Part shown: positions 1 to 5,938 of the stretch, piece after piece
Layout: every line of letters starts with the position of its first letter
Numbering within the stretch: the stretch's first letter is position 1
From: Synergistaceae bacterium UBA5827
GTDB taxonomy: Bacteria; Synergistota; Synergistia; Synergistales; 79-D21
Reading direction: 5' to 3'
DNA length: 17,205 nt
Assembly (NCBI GenBank): GCA_002432945.1
Contig: DJHE01000024.1
Span: 1 to 17,205, forward strand
The notes under the pieces: generated by a model
Database searches by the model: none
What the model saw: only the letters and a program-made list of their open reading frames with translations
Told to the model about the DNA's origin: nothing
Position numbers and translations under genes: made by a program

Positions 1-20
1 CTCCCTTTTTTGTGTCCTTG

Positions 21-365
21 CTATAGCGTAACCGATTTTTTCAGGCTTCCAAAAATGTTGCAATCCGCTTCGACCTGGATGGTTTGCCCCTTTGACAAAC
101 CGGAAACGGGAATCTCAACCTCAAGACCGGTTTTATCCGTTTGCCCCCCGAAACCCTGTTCTGCAAGCACTTTCCCGTCCCTGGTAATGACAACCCTGTT
201 GATGAAGTGCTTTGCAGGGTCATTGACCGTGTGCGAAACCTGGATCCGGAGTTTTCCCTCCGGCAGAAGGGCGACATCGAGCGAAACAGGTGGGTGTGCA
301 AGAGCTATCCCTTTCAGGCTTAGGAGGAGCCCCACCCCGAGAAGAGGCAAAAGCCATTTTTTCAT
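21..365 (-). CDS. Secreted superoxide reductase-like (SORL-fold) protein
   Basis: A 114-residue protein with a clear signal peptide: basic MKK start, hydrophobic core to about residue 20, and a cleavage site at ALA|H after residue 23. The mature part is beta-rich and resembles the immunoglobulin-like SORL/desulfoferrodoxin fold: HTVNDPAKHF (45-54) fits the double-His segment, and DCNIFG (101-106) fits the C-terminal CNxxG iron-ligand loop. In true superoxide reductases that loop reads CNxHG; here the His position is Phe105, so a full His4Cys iron site is unlikely. The start at 365 is chosen because GGAAGGAG lies 8 bases upstream; a GTG at 374 overlaps that site. It is the last gene of the minus-strand run, 19 bases after the selenocysteine peroxiredoxin. 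Superoxide or metal handling outside the cytoplasm is inferred; activity is not shown by the sequence. Confidence 0.7.
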   Translation of the reverse strand: MKKWLLPLLGVGLLLSLKGIALAHPPVSLDVALLPEGKLRIQVSHTVNDPAKHFINRVVITRDGKVLAEQGFGGQTDKTGLEVEIPVSGLSKGQTIQVEADCNIFGSLKKSVTL

Positions 366-384
366 TCTCACCACTCCTTCCGGT

Positions 385-870
385 TCAGTGCCCAGGGAAT
401 CCTTCCTTCCTAACGCGTCGCAAGGTATCGAGAACTTCTTCCGCGTGCCCGGCCACCCTTACGGAGGGCCAAACCCATCTTACCACCCCTGCCGGATCGA
501 TAAGGAAGGTCGACCTCACGATTCCCTCGTATTCCTTCCCGTACATTTTCTTCTTTCCCCAGGCACCGTAGGCTTCGATTGCCGTCCTACCCGGGTCACT
601 CAGGAGAAGGACATGAAGGTCGTTCTTTCTTGCAAATCTTTCATGGGATTCGACCGAGTCTGCACTTACCCCGATCACCACAGCTCCCTCGGATTCGAAC
701 TCGGGCAAACTGCCCGAAAAGGCGATCGCCTCGTCCGTTCAGCCTTTCGTTCCGTCCTTCGGGTAGAAGAAGAGAACAACCCATTTGCCCTTGAAATCCG
801 CCAGCGACCGTTTCTGACCACCGACACCCTCAAGGCTGAATTCAAAAGCCCGCGAACCCACTTCCAACAT
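385..870 (-). CDS. Selenocysteine-containing BCP/PrxQ-type peroxiredoxin
   Basis: Peroxiredoxins reduce hydrogen peroxide and organic peroxides. Read from ATG 870 (GGAGGG 7 bases upstream) the frame gives 161 residues, with TGA at 741-739 as codon 44. The context FFYPKDGTKG-U-TDEA matches the BCP/PrxQ active-site segment YPKDxTPGCTxEA, so the TGA falls exactly on the peroxidatic Cys. Homology continues through it: GVSADSVESHERFARK, FLIDPAGVVRW and a normal C-terminus. A hairpin with a GTT loop starts 22 bases after the TGA, as in bacterial SECIS elements, so selenocysteine insertion is the best reading. The usual resolving Cys five residues on is Ile49, and the chain contains no Cys, so this would be a 1-Sec enzyme needing an outside thiol. 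It sits between another peroxiredoxin and the SORL protein. The alternative, a nonsense mutation or sequencing error, is less likely. Confidence 0.85.
702..716 (-). promoter_or_regulatory. Bacterial SECIS-like hairpin
   Basis: On the minus strand, CGGGCA (716-711), loop GTT (710-708) and TGCCCG (707-702) form a perfect 6-bp stem, extendable by one A-U and one G-U pair. The loop begins with GU, 28 bases after the TGA codon at 741-739. Known bacterial SECIS elements lie inside the coding region just after UGA and present a G or GU in the apical loop for SelB. A second palindrome, GGCGATCGCC (730-721), lies between the UGA and this stem. Distance and loop fit; the structure itself is inferred. 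Confidence 0.7.
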
Positions 871-896
871 TGCTCTTCCCTCCTCGAAACCCAAGG

Positions 897-1490
897 TCAG
901 TCAAGGTGCCGGTCGGATGTGGACTGGATACCGGTGTTCTTCGAATCCCCCATGCAGAGCGGGTTTCCCTGCAGGTCAACCAGGCAATGCTCGGTCGCAA
1001 CATTCCCCTGCACTTCGGAATGATGGAGTTCCCGAATGAATGTCACGACCTCTTTGAGATCCGGCAATTGGGGAAGCGGGTAGACCTTGACGAAAACGAC
1101 AAGGCCCTGTTCATCCACGAGGACATTCGCCCTTTCCGAGAAACCATCCTTCTCCCTGAAAAGTCCCAGGTCCTTCGCCACCTTCCCGTGAGGCCAGAAA
1201 TCGGCGAGGATCTTGAGGCGAACCAGTCCCAGGTCTTTGGCCCAGGAGGACTTGCAGGGAACAGAGTCGACGCTGATCCCCACGGGAACGGTATTCAGGC
1301 TTTCGAAAACGTCCATGTCCCTTTCAAGGCAGCGCATCTGGTCGGCACAAACTTGTGTCCAGGCCAGGGGATGAAAGGAGAGAAGCACCCTCTTCCCCCT
1401 GGACGAGGAAAGTTTCCAATCCCCCTTATCCTGGTCTTTTAGCGAAAAATCGTTCAGGATATCTCCCGCTGCGATTCGTTTTTCCTCCAT
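897..1490 (-). CDS. Peroxiredoxin, AhpC/TSA family
   Basis: A cytoplasmic thiol peroxidase of 197 residues. The thioredoxin-fold start (AGDILNDFSLKDQDKGDWKLSSSRGKRVLLSFHP) leads to the peroxidatic motif TQVC with Cys48; GISVDSVPCKSSW (71-83) and a segment near ANVLVDEQG (121-129) are typical of the AhpC/AhpE-like branch. Other cysteines are Cys54, Cys79, Cys169 and Cys179; the resolving one cannot be assigned by eye. The start has GGGAGGGG seven bases upstream. It lies 26 bases after the oxidoreductase beta gene and 26 before the selenocysteine peroxiredoxin, so the three are probably one transcript. The two neighbouring peroxiredoxins belong to different subfamilies, so they are not a recent duplication. 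Confidence 0.88.
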   Translation of the reverse strand: MEEKRIAAGDILNDFSLKDQDKGDWKLSSSRGKRVLLSFHPLAWTQVCADQMRCLERDMDVFESLNTVPVGISVDSVPCKSSWAKDLGLVRLKILADFWPHGKVAKDLGLFREKDGFSERANVLVDEQGLVVFVKVYPLPQLPDLKEVVTFIRELHHSEVQGNVATEHCLVDLQGNPLCMGDSKNTGIQSTSDRHLD

Positions 1491-1516
1491 CGTGCATCCC
1501 CTCCCTTTGGAATTTC

Positions 1517-2383
1517 CTACCTCAAACCTTCGATAAAAGCCGAAATCAGTCCCACCGGAGGCTTTCTTTTCCAGAGCGGGTCCTTCTTCTCACGGTAAGC
1601 GGGAAGTTGTTCCTCGAAGGTCACCCTGCCCGGTCGGTCCTGGTAGAGGATCCCGAGGGGATAGGGCGGGCCGGTCATGGCCAGTTCCATCGCCTTTCTT
1701 CGATCGTGAAGGTCAACCTGGCCGTCTTGGAGAACGAATGTGTTTTCCTTGAACCATTTGTAGGTGTTAACCTTGTTGAACGAAACGCAAGGCTGGAAAA
1801 TATCGACAAGGGCGTACCCCTTGTGGATAATGGCAGCTTTGATGATCTCTCGTGACAGGTCGGTTGCGGCCGAAAATGTCCTGGCCACGAACGAGGCCCC
1901 CTGGGAGATTGCGAGAGCGAGCGGATTCAGGGGTTCAGAGAAGACACCTTCGACCTGGACGGGGGTCTTCATGCCCACCGGGCTGGTAGGTGAGGCCTGT
2001 CCCTTGGTTAGCCCGTAAACCATGTTGTTGTGGACAAGGTTTGCCAGGTCGGGATTTCGCCTGATCGCGTGCAAGAGGTGGTTTCCACCCTCGCCGTACA
2101 TATCCCCGTCTCCCCCAATTGCGAGAACCGTCATTCCAGGATTCGCTGCCTTGACTCCCGTCGCAACCGGCAGTGCCCTGCCGTGCAGTCCCTGGATGAT
2201 ATGCCCCTTCATGAAATGAGGCGTTTTAGCCGCCTGCCCGATTCCCGAGATGAGCACGACTTCCTGCGGGGAAAGCCCCAATCCGGAAAGGACTTCCTTC
2301 AGCGTGGAAAGAATTTGGAAATTTCCGCAACCTGGGCACCAGGACATGTCCACGTTCTCAACGTCGTATTCGCGGGGATTCAT
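1517..2383 (-). CDS. korB: 2-oxoacid:acceptor (ferredoxin) oxidoreductase, beta subunit
   Basis: The thiamine-diphosphate subunit of an enzyme that oxidatively decarboxylates a 2-oxoacid to the acyl-CoA and passes electrons to ferredoxin. The 288 residues show the N-terminal CPGCG cluster motif (Cys16, Cys19), SGIG (46-49), the ThDP/Mg motif GGDGDMYGEGGN (90-101) ending in HNN (118-120), and Cys199 in FQPCVSF. Characterised two-subunit enzymes have a fourth cluster Cys after SGIG; here that position is Gln50. Its ATG overlaps the alpha-subunit stop as ATGA, with GGGGGTGA upstream, indicating coupled translation. The substrate (2-oxoglutarate, pyruvate or branched-chain oxoacid) cannot be told from sequence; kor is the conventional name for this architecture. 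Confidence 0.9.
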   Translation of the reverse strand: MNPREYDVENVDMSWCPGCGNFQILSTLKEVLSGLGLSPQEVVLISGIGQAAKTPHFMKGHIIQGLHGRALPVATGVKAANPGMTVLAIGGDGDMYGEGGNHLLHAIRRNPDLANLVHNNMVYGLTKGQASPTSPVGMKTPVQVEGVFSEPLNPLALAISQGASFVARTFSAATDLSREIIKAAIIHKGYALVDIFQPCVSFNKVNTYKWFKENTFVLQDGQVDLHDRRKAMELAMTGPPYPLGILYQDRPGRVTFEEQLPAYREKKDPLWKRKPPVGLISAFIEGLR

Positions 2384-4098
2384 TGAGCGTCACCCCCTAA
2401 AAGGATTCTCTCGAGACCTGAAGCCAATTCTTCCACCGAGAACTGGTGCCCCCGGAAATTCAAAAGCAAGTGGTCGGCTTTCCGCCCCGTTGAAAGACGA
2501 ATCAACCTGGCAAACTGGCCTGTGGAGTTCCCTTCCGCAACGATAATTTTCCGCGCACCGGCGACCAGGTCCAAGACCGAAGAGTGCAAGGGATAAACCT
2601 GCGAGAAGTGCGCCAGGGCGATATCCGTCCTGCCCAGCAAAGCCAGGGCTTCCTGCAGAACCGGTCCGGTCGATCCCCAGGAAAGGACGAGGTTGGCATC
2701 CTTCGGGTTTCCATGCACTGTAGGCGGCAGCGCCGCTTCTTCCAACAGTTTGAGCTTCGACATGCGTTTCATTTGCATCCTCTCGCGCATGTCGAAATCC
2801 TCTTCGATGTGACCGCTCTCGTCGTGTTCATGGCTGTCGATGCGGATGAGTCCCGTTCCGTTCCCAAAAATCCCTCGCGGTGAAACACCATCCTCCGCCA
2901 GTCGATATCTCAGGTAATCCGGGCCCGACTCGACAAAATGATGGGAGAAACTCCCTTCGTCCACGGGCAGTCCCTCTACCTCAAAGACACTGTCCAGGAG
3001 GTATTCATCCGTGAGTATGAAGACGGGAACCTGGTACCTGTCTGCCCAATCGAAGGCCAGCCGGGACAGGTCAAAGGCCTCGCGCGCGTTTCCGGGAGAG
3101 AGAATGACCCGCGGGAACTCCCCATGCCCGGCGTAAAGGGCCAGTTCGAGGTCTGCCTGTTCCGTTCGTGTCGCCATCCCCGTCGCAGGACCCGGCCTTT
3201 GGCCGACGTGAACGACAATCGGAGTTTCCGTCACAGCCGAAAGGCTGATTCCCTCTTCCATCAGGGCAAACCCGCCTCCAGACGTCGTCGCCATTGCCCG
3301 CCCCCCTGCCGCCCAGGCCCCGAGGGCCATGTTAACGGCTGCGATTTCATCCTCCACTTGCTCGACGGCGATCCCGAACCGGGCGGCATTTTGGGACATG
3401 AAGGCAAGGACTCCGGAACCCGGTGACATGGGATAAGCCGTTACGAAGTTGCATCCGCCCGCTAAGGCTCCTAGTGATACGGCCTTGTGACCATCGACCA
3501 GTGCCGGCCGCCAATGCGGATCGGCCTCTGGCAGCGATAGGCTAAGCCGGTTTTTTTCAACAAGATCCATTCCTTGCCTGAACCCGCTTTCAGCAGACGA
3601 GCGATTCTTCTCCAGGATTTCCGGTTTTGCCGAGAACCGCTCTACGAGCAATTGATCCAAGTCCGGGTATTCGACCCCGAAAAGGGCACACAGGACTCCT
3701 GCCGCAACGCTGTTTGCGGTCAAGGCTCCCCCTGCCTGGCGCGCCATCTCCAGAAAAGGAACATCGAGGAAGGTACAGGGATGCCCAACAAATTCTTCCT
3801 TCAATTCTTCCCTGTCCCCGAGAACGATTGTTTCTGGAGACAGTCTCTTCCAGATATTCGGCCTGAGCCCTCCGTTAAGCGGGACAAGAAGGTCGATCCT
3901 TTCCACAAAGGCTTCCACATGCCTGCCCGATATCCGGATCTCCGTGGAATTGCTGCCCCCACGGACACGGGACATGGACTCTTTCGTGGCAAAAACGTGG
4001 AACCCGGAGCGGGCCAGGGCTTTCACCAGAAGATTTTCGACGGTTTGGACGCCTTGCCCCGCAGCTCCGCAAAGCACCACTGAAAATTCGTTTCCCAT
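2380..4098 (-). CDS. korA: 2-oxoacid:acceptor oxidoreductase, alpha subunit (gamma-alpha fusion)
   Basis: A 572-residue fusion. Residues 1-190 are the gamma domain (CGAAGQGVQT at 10-19, KESMSRVRGGSNSTEIRIS at 39-57). From about residue 200 comes the pyrimidine-binding alpha domain, with YPMSPGSG (222-229, usually YPITPSS), EQVEDEIAAVNMALGAWAAGGRA and TTSGGGFALMEEG; the C-terminal third is the domain II/III region ending in a transketolase-C-like part. It pairs with the beta subunit directly downstream. The start at 4098 is set by TGGAGGTGA; an in-frame upstream extension to 4161 would run into the HMA gene and lacks such a site. No ferredoxin-like delta subunit is visible, as expected for the two-subunit type. 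The gap to the HMA gene upstream is 59 bases. Confidence 0.9.
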   Translation of the reverse strand: MGNEFSVVLCGAAGQGVQTVENLLVKALARSGFHVFATKESMSRVRGGSNSTEIRISGRHVEAFVERIDLLVPLNGGLRPNIWKRLSPETIVLGDREELKEEFVGHPCTFLDVPFLEMARQAGGALTANSVAAGVLCALFGVEYPDLDQLLVERFSAKPEILEKNRSSAESGFRQGMDLVEKNRLSLSLPEADPHWRPALVDGHKAVSLGALAGGCNFVTAYPMSPGSGVLAFMSQNAARFGIAVEQVEDEIAAVNMALGAWAAGGRAMATTSGGGFALMEEGISLSAVTETPIVVHVGQRPGPATGMATRTEQADLELALYAGHGEFPRVILSPGNAREAFDLSRLAFDWADRYQVPVFILTDEYLLDSVFEVEGLPVDEGSFSHHFVESGPDYLRYRLAEDGVSPRGIFGNGTGLIRIDSHEHDESGHIEEDFDMRERMQMKRMSKLKLLEEAALPPTVHGNPKDANLVLSWGSTGPVLQEALALLGRTDIALAHFSQVYPLHSSVLDLVAGARKIIVAEGNSTGQFARLIRLSTGRKADHLLLNFRGHQFSVEELASGLERILLGGDAQ

Positions 4099-4157
4099 GC
4101 AGTCACCTCCAGGCAAAAGATCGCTCCCATTGGGAGGCGTACATAATGCCCATGCGC

Positions 4158-4352
4158 TCAAGAATTTTTTGCAGCCGGGTAGTCGATATCGTCCAATTTA
4201 AGTCGTGCTGCCGCCTCATCTTCATGGTCCACAACAACCGTCCTGGAGCCAAGGTCAACCAGGCACTCGACACCAATCTCTTCAAGCGCCCCCTTTATCC
4301 TTGCCACGCAATGCCCGCACGACATGTCCGGCACTGAAAGCACAACTTTCAT
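4158..4352 (-). CDS. Heavy-metal-associated (CopZ/HMA-like) protein
   Basis: A 64-residue single HMA domain: KVVLSVPDMSCGHCVARIKGAL with the metal-binding MxCxxC motif (Cys12, Cys15), a first helix, and a beta-alpha-beta finish. Such proteins carry Cu(I) or another soft metal between transporters and targets in the cytoplasm. It is the first gene of the minus-strand run. Upstream are GGGGTG near the start and a TATAAT at 4389-4384, about 30 bases from the start codon. No copper ATPase is adjacent. The ion is not determined by the sequence. Confidence 0.88.
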   Translation of the reverse strand: MKVVLSVPDMSCGHCVARIKGALEEIGVECLVDLGSRTVVVDHEDEAAARLKLDDIDYPAAKNS

Positions 4353-4383
4353 TTCTTACACCCCATTTCTTGTCTAGTTATTT

Positions 4384-4389
4384 ATTATA
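4384..4389 (-). promoter_or_regulatory. Candidate -10 box for the minus-strand redox operon
   Basis: A perfect TATAAT on the minus strand lies 31 bases before the HMA start codon. No good TTGACA-like hexamer sits 16-18 bases upstream, so an activator or a non-consensus -35 would be needed. The spacer also overlaps the divergent arsF-like gene's upstream region. Confidence 0.4.
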
Positions 4390-4431
4390 CCGCGGTCTGT
4401 ATGTTTATTGCTATGAATCGAGCTCTCTTCC

Positions 4432-4440
4432 TGCTAAAAT
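4432..4440 (+). promoter_or_regulatory. Candidate extended -10 box for the ArsF/ArsG-like pair
   Basis: TGC followed by TAAAAT forms an extended -10 pattern about 25 bases before the ATG at 4465. It would leave a very short leader containing the AAAGGAG site. No clear -35 is present. It faces away from the -10 box at 4384-4389, giving a compact divergent promoter region. Confidence 0.3.
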
Positions 4441-4464
4441 CCGAGAGGTAAAGGAGTGGGCCGA

Positions 4465-4929
4465 ATGAAGAGGATTCTTGGATCGATCCTGTTGATTTTT
4501 GCCGTTTTTTCCCTCGGTTATGCCGGCTGGCTGACCTGGGGCAAGCCGGGAACACCTCCGGTGTTGCCCCTCGAATATCGCGACGGGAACCCGGTGCTTG
4601 TCTATTTCATCCATGGGCGCGCGAAGTGCCCTACATGTGATTTGATCCTCGCCCATACTCGATCGGCCCTGGAAACTTCATTTTCCGAAGAAACCGGCAA
4701 CGGAAGCCTGGCCCTTGTCCCCGTGGACGTGGAAAAACCCGGTAACGAACACTTCATGGAAGACTTCGCGTTATTCACGACATCCGTCGTCCTTTTTTCC
4801 CGAAACACCGCTGGGCAGGAACACTGGAAGAATCTCTCAAGAGCCTGGGAACTGGCTGAAGATGGCGAGTCCTTCAAGGCCTATTTTACCGGGGAGTTAC
4901 GCCGCTTCCTCCAGGAGGTCCGGCCTTGA
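4465..4929 (+). CDS. Membrane-anchored thioredoxin-like protein, ArsF family-like
   Basis: 154 residues: a single N-terminal membrane anchor or signal segment (about 4-22), then an extracytoplasmic thioredoxin-like domain with VYFIHGRAKCPTC; CPTC (55-58) is the redox pair. The YFxHGxxxCPTC pattern and pairing with a CcdA-like partner match the ArsF family, annotated as a nitrophenyl/aromatic arsenical reductase subunit encoded beside ArsG. The start at 4465 has AAAGGAG eight bases upstream; the GTG at 4456 overlaps that site. Its TGA overlaps the TTG start of the next gene, so the two are translationally coupled. The likely role is to receive electrons from the membrane partner and reduce a periplasmic or surface substrate. 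Arsenic relevance is by family name only; no arsenic resistance gene is nearby. Confidence 0.75.
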   Translation: MKRILGSILLIFAVFSLGYAGWLTWGKPGTPPVLPLEYRDGNPVLVYFIHGRAKCPTCDLILAHTRSALETSFSEETGNGSLALVPVDVEKPGNEHFMEDFALFTTSVVLFSRNTAGQEHWKNLSRAWELAEDGESFKAYFTGELRRFLQEVRP

Positions 4930-5606
4930 GCTCATTTCTTCTTGCGGCTTCCGCTTTCTGGCTTGGAATCCTGTCATGCCTTAGCCTTTGCACGATCGCC
5001 ACGAACACCGCCGCGTTTTCCTTCCTCGTGCAGAGTTTCACCGACTGGAAGCGACTGTTCCGAGCCTCTCTCAGCTATACCCTGGGCAGAGTCCTGGTTT
5101 ACACCGTGCTGGGGTCCGCCTTGACACTCGGCCTTCTCTCCATCCCAGGCGTTTCCTCCACCCTCCTGCGCGATTTCAACCGTTTTCTTGGTCCCATTCT
5201 CGTGATCGTGGGAGTCTTTCTCCTGGACTGGGTTCCCATTTCCCTAAGAGTTTCAATTCCTCTTAAACCGGAGCGGTTCTTCCGCCCTGATCTTCTCCAT
5301 TCCTTTCTTATGGGAACCTTTTTCGCGCTAGCTTTCTGTCCTGTCGCAGCAGCCCTTTTCTTTGGGGCGCTCGTTCCACTCTCGATAGAGAACCGTTCTC
5401 CCTTCCTCTTGCCCGCGCTCTACGGGCTCGGGACGGGACTTCCGATCGTCGGGCTTGTCTTTTCTCTTCGCCTGGGAACCCTGGCTTTCAGCAACCGGCT
5501 CTTCGTTCTCTCACGGTGGGAAGGAGTTCTTCGCGGGCTTACGGGGGGAGTGTTCGTTCTCGTCGGGCTTTACCTGGTATTTACCGTTCTTTTCCCCTTA
5601 TTCTAG
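4926..5606 (+). CDS. CcdA/DsbD-like membrane electron transporter, ArsG family-like
   Basis: 226 residues with about six hydrophobic segments. LSCLSLCTIATNTAAFSF carries Cys18 and Cys22 in the first segment, and AFCPVAAALFFG carries Cys138, the arrangement of CcdA/DsbD proteins that pass electrons across the inner membrane by paired cysteines. The CxxxC followed by ATNxAAxSF is characteristic of ArsG-family annotations. The TTG start at 4926 overlaps the previous stop (TTGA) and has CAGGAGG seven bases upstream, so a rare start is well supported. It probably feeds the CPTC protein encoded upstream. Direct export of an arsenical has been proposed for ArsG; an electron-transfer role is equally consistent with these residues. 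Confidence 0.75.
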   Translation: MSSFLLAASAFWLGILSCLSLCTIATNTAAFSFLVQSFTDWKRLFRASLSYTLGRVLVYTVLGSALTLGLLSIPGVSSTLLRDFNRFLGPILVIVGVFLLDWVPISLRVSIPLKPERFFRPDLLHSFLMGTFFALAFCPVAAALFFGALVPLSIENRSPFLLPALYGLGTGLPIVGLVFSLRLGTLAFSNRLFVLSRWEGVLRGLTGGVFVLVGLYLVFTVLFPLF

Positions 5607-5637
5607 GTAACCTGATTCCAGGGTATTGTTTTTCCCT

Positions 5638-5643
5638 TATAAT
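5638..5643 (+). promoter_or_regulatory. Candidate -10 box for the small zinc-ribbon gene
   Basis: TATAAT lies 47 bases before the ATG at 5690, in the 83-base gap after the ArsG-like gene. The -35 region is poor. It suggests that the zinc-ribbon gene can be transcribed separately as well as by read-through. Confidence 0.4.
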
Positions 5644-5689
5644 GGATGCGTCGAGAACGGTCCAGACAGGTAAAGGAGGTCGATTGCCC

Positions 5690-5863
5690 ATGCTTAAGTT
5701 CCGTTGTCTCAATTGCAGCCACGAGTTCGAACTGGAAGAAAAACCGGCCGCGCTAAGATGCCCGAAGTGCCTGAGTCGTTTTGTCCAGTTGCTCGAGGGA
5801 AAGCCTCTCAAGGGAAAATCCTGGGGAGCAAAGAGTTTTAGTGTCCCGGGAATGAAAAAATGA
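5690..5863 (+). CDS. Small zinc-ribbon protein
   Basis: 57 residues with two CxxC knuckles (Cys6/Cys9 and Cys24/Cys27) in FRCLNCSHEF...LRCPKC, the pattern of FmdB-like or rubredoxin-like zinc ribbons, followed by a basic tail rich in Lys, Gly and Ser. GGAGGT sits nine bases before the ATG; a TTG two codons earlier is too close to that site. Function is unknown; a structural Zn or Fe(Cys)4 site is inferred. It ends just before the bidirectional terminator. Confidence 0.75.
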   Translation: MLKFRCLNCSHEFELEEKPAALRCPKCLSRFVQLLEGKPLKGKSWGAKSFSVPGMKK

Positions 5864-5869
5864 TCCACT

Positions 5870-5923
5870 GAAAAGAAAAAAGCAGGGAAGGGCGAATTCG
5901 CCCTTCCCTGCTTTTTTCTTTTC
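5870..5923. terminator. Perfect 54-base palindrome, bidirectional terminator
   Basis: Every base from 5870 to 5923 pairs with its mirror around the GAATTC centre (27-bp arms). The inner GC-rich part (5882-5911) is flanked by A-rich and T-rich runs, so each strand forms a strong hairpin followed by a U tract. It separates the plus-strand zinc-ribbon gene (ends 5863) from the convergent minus-strand cstA (ends 5939) and can stop transcription from both sides. Confidence 0.92.
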
Positions 5924-5938
5924 GAGCAGCCGTTTCAA

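Noticed and set aside
739..741. Reading the TGA as a disabling nonsense mutation
   Set aside because: It falls precisely on the catalytic Cys codon, the frame is intact on both sides, and a SECIS-like hairpin follows; chance placement is unlikely, though selenocysteine genes elsewhere must confirm it.
10..1023. Long plus-strand open frame of 337 codons
   Set aside because: It lies antisense to the SORL protein and both peroxiredoxins, has no ribosome site and no protein-like composition.
5870..5923. Perfect palindrome as an exotic element
   Set aside because: Position between converging genes and flanking A/T runs make it an ordinary, if very regular, bidirectional terminator.
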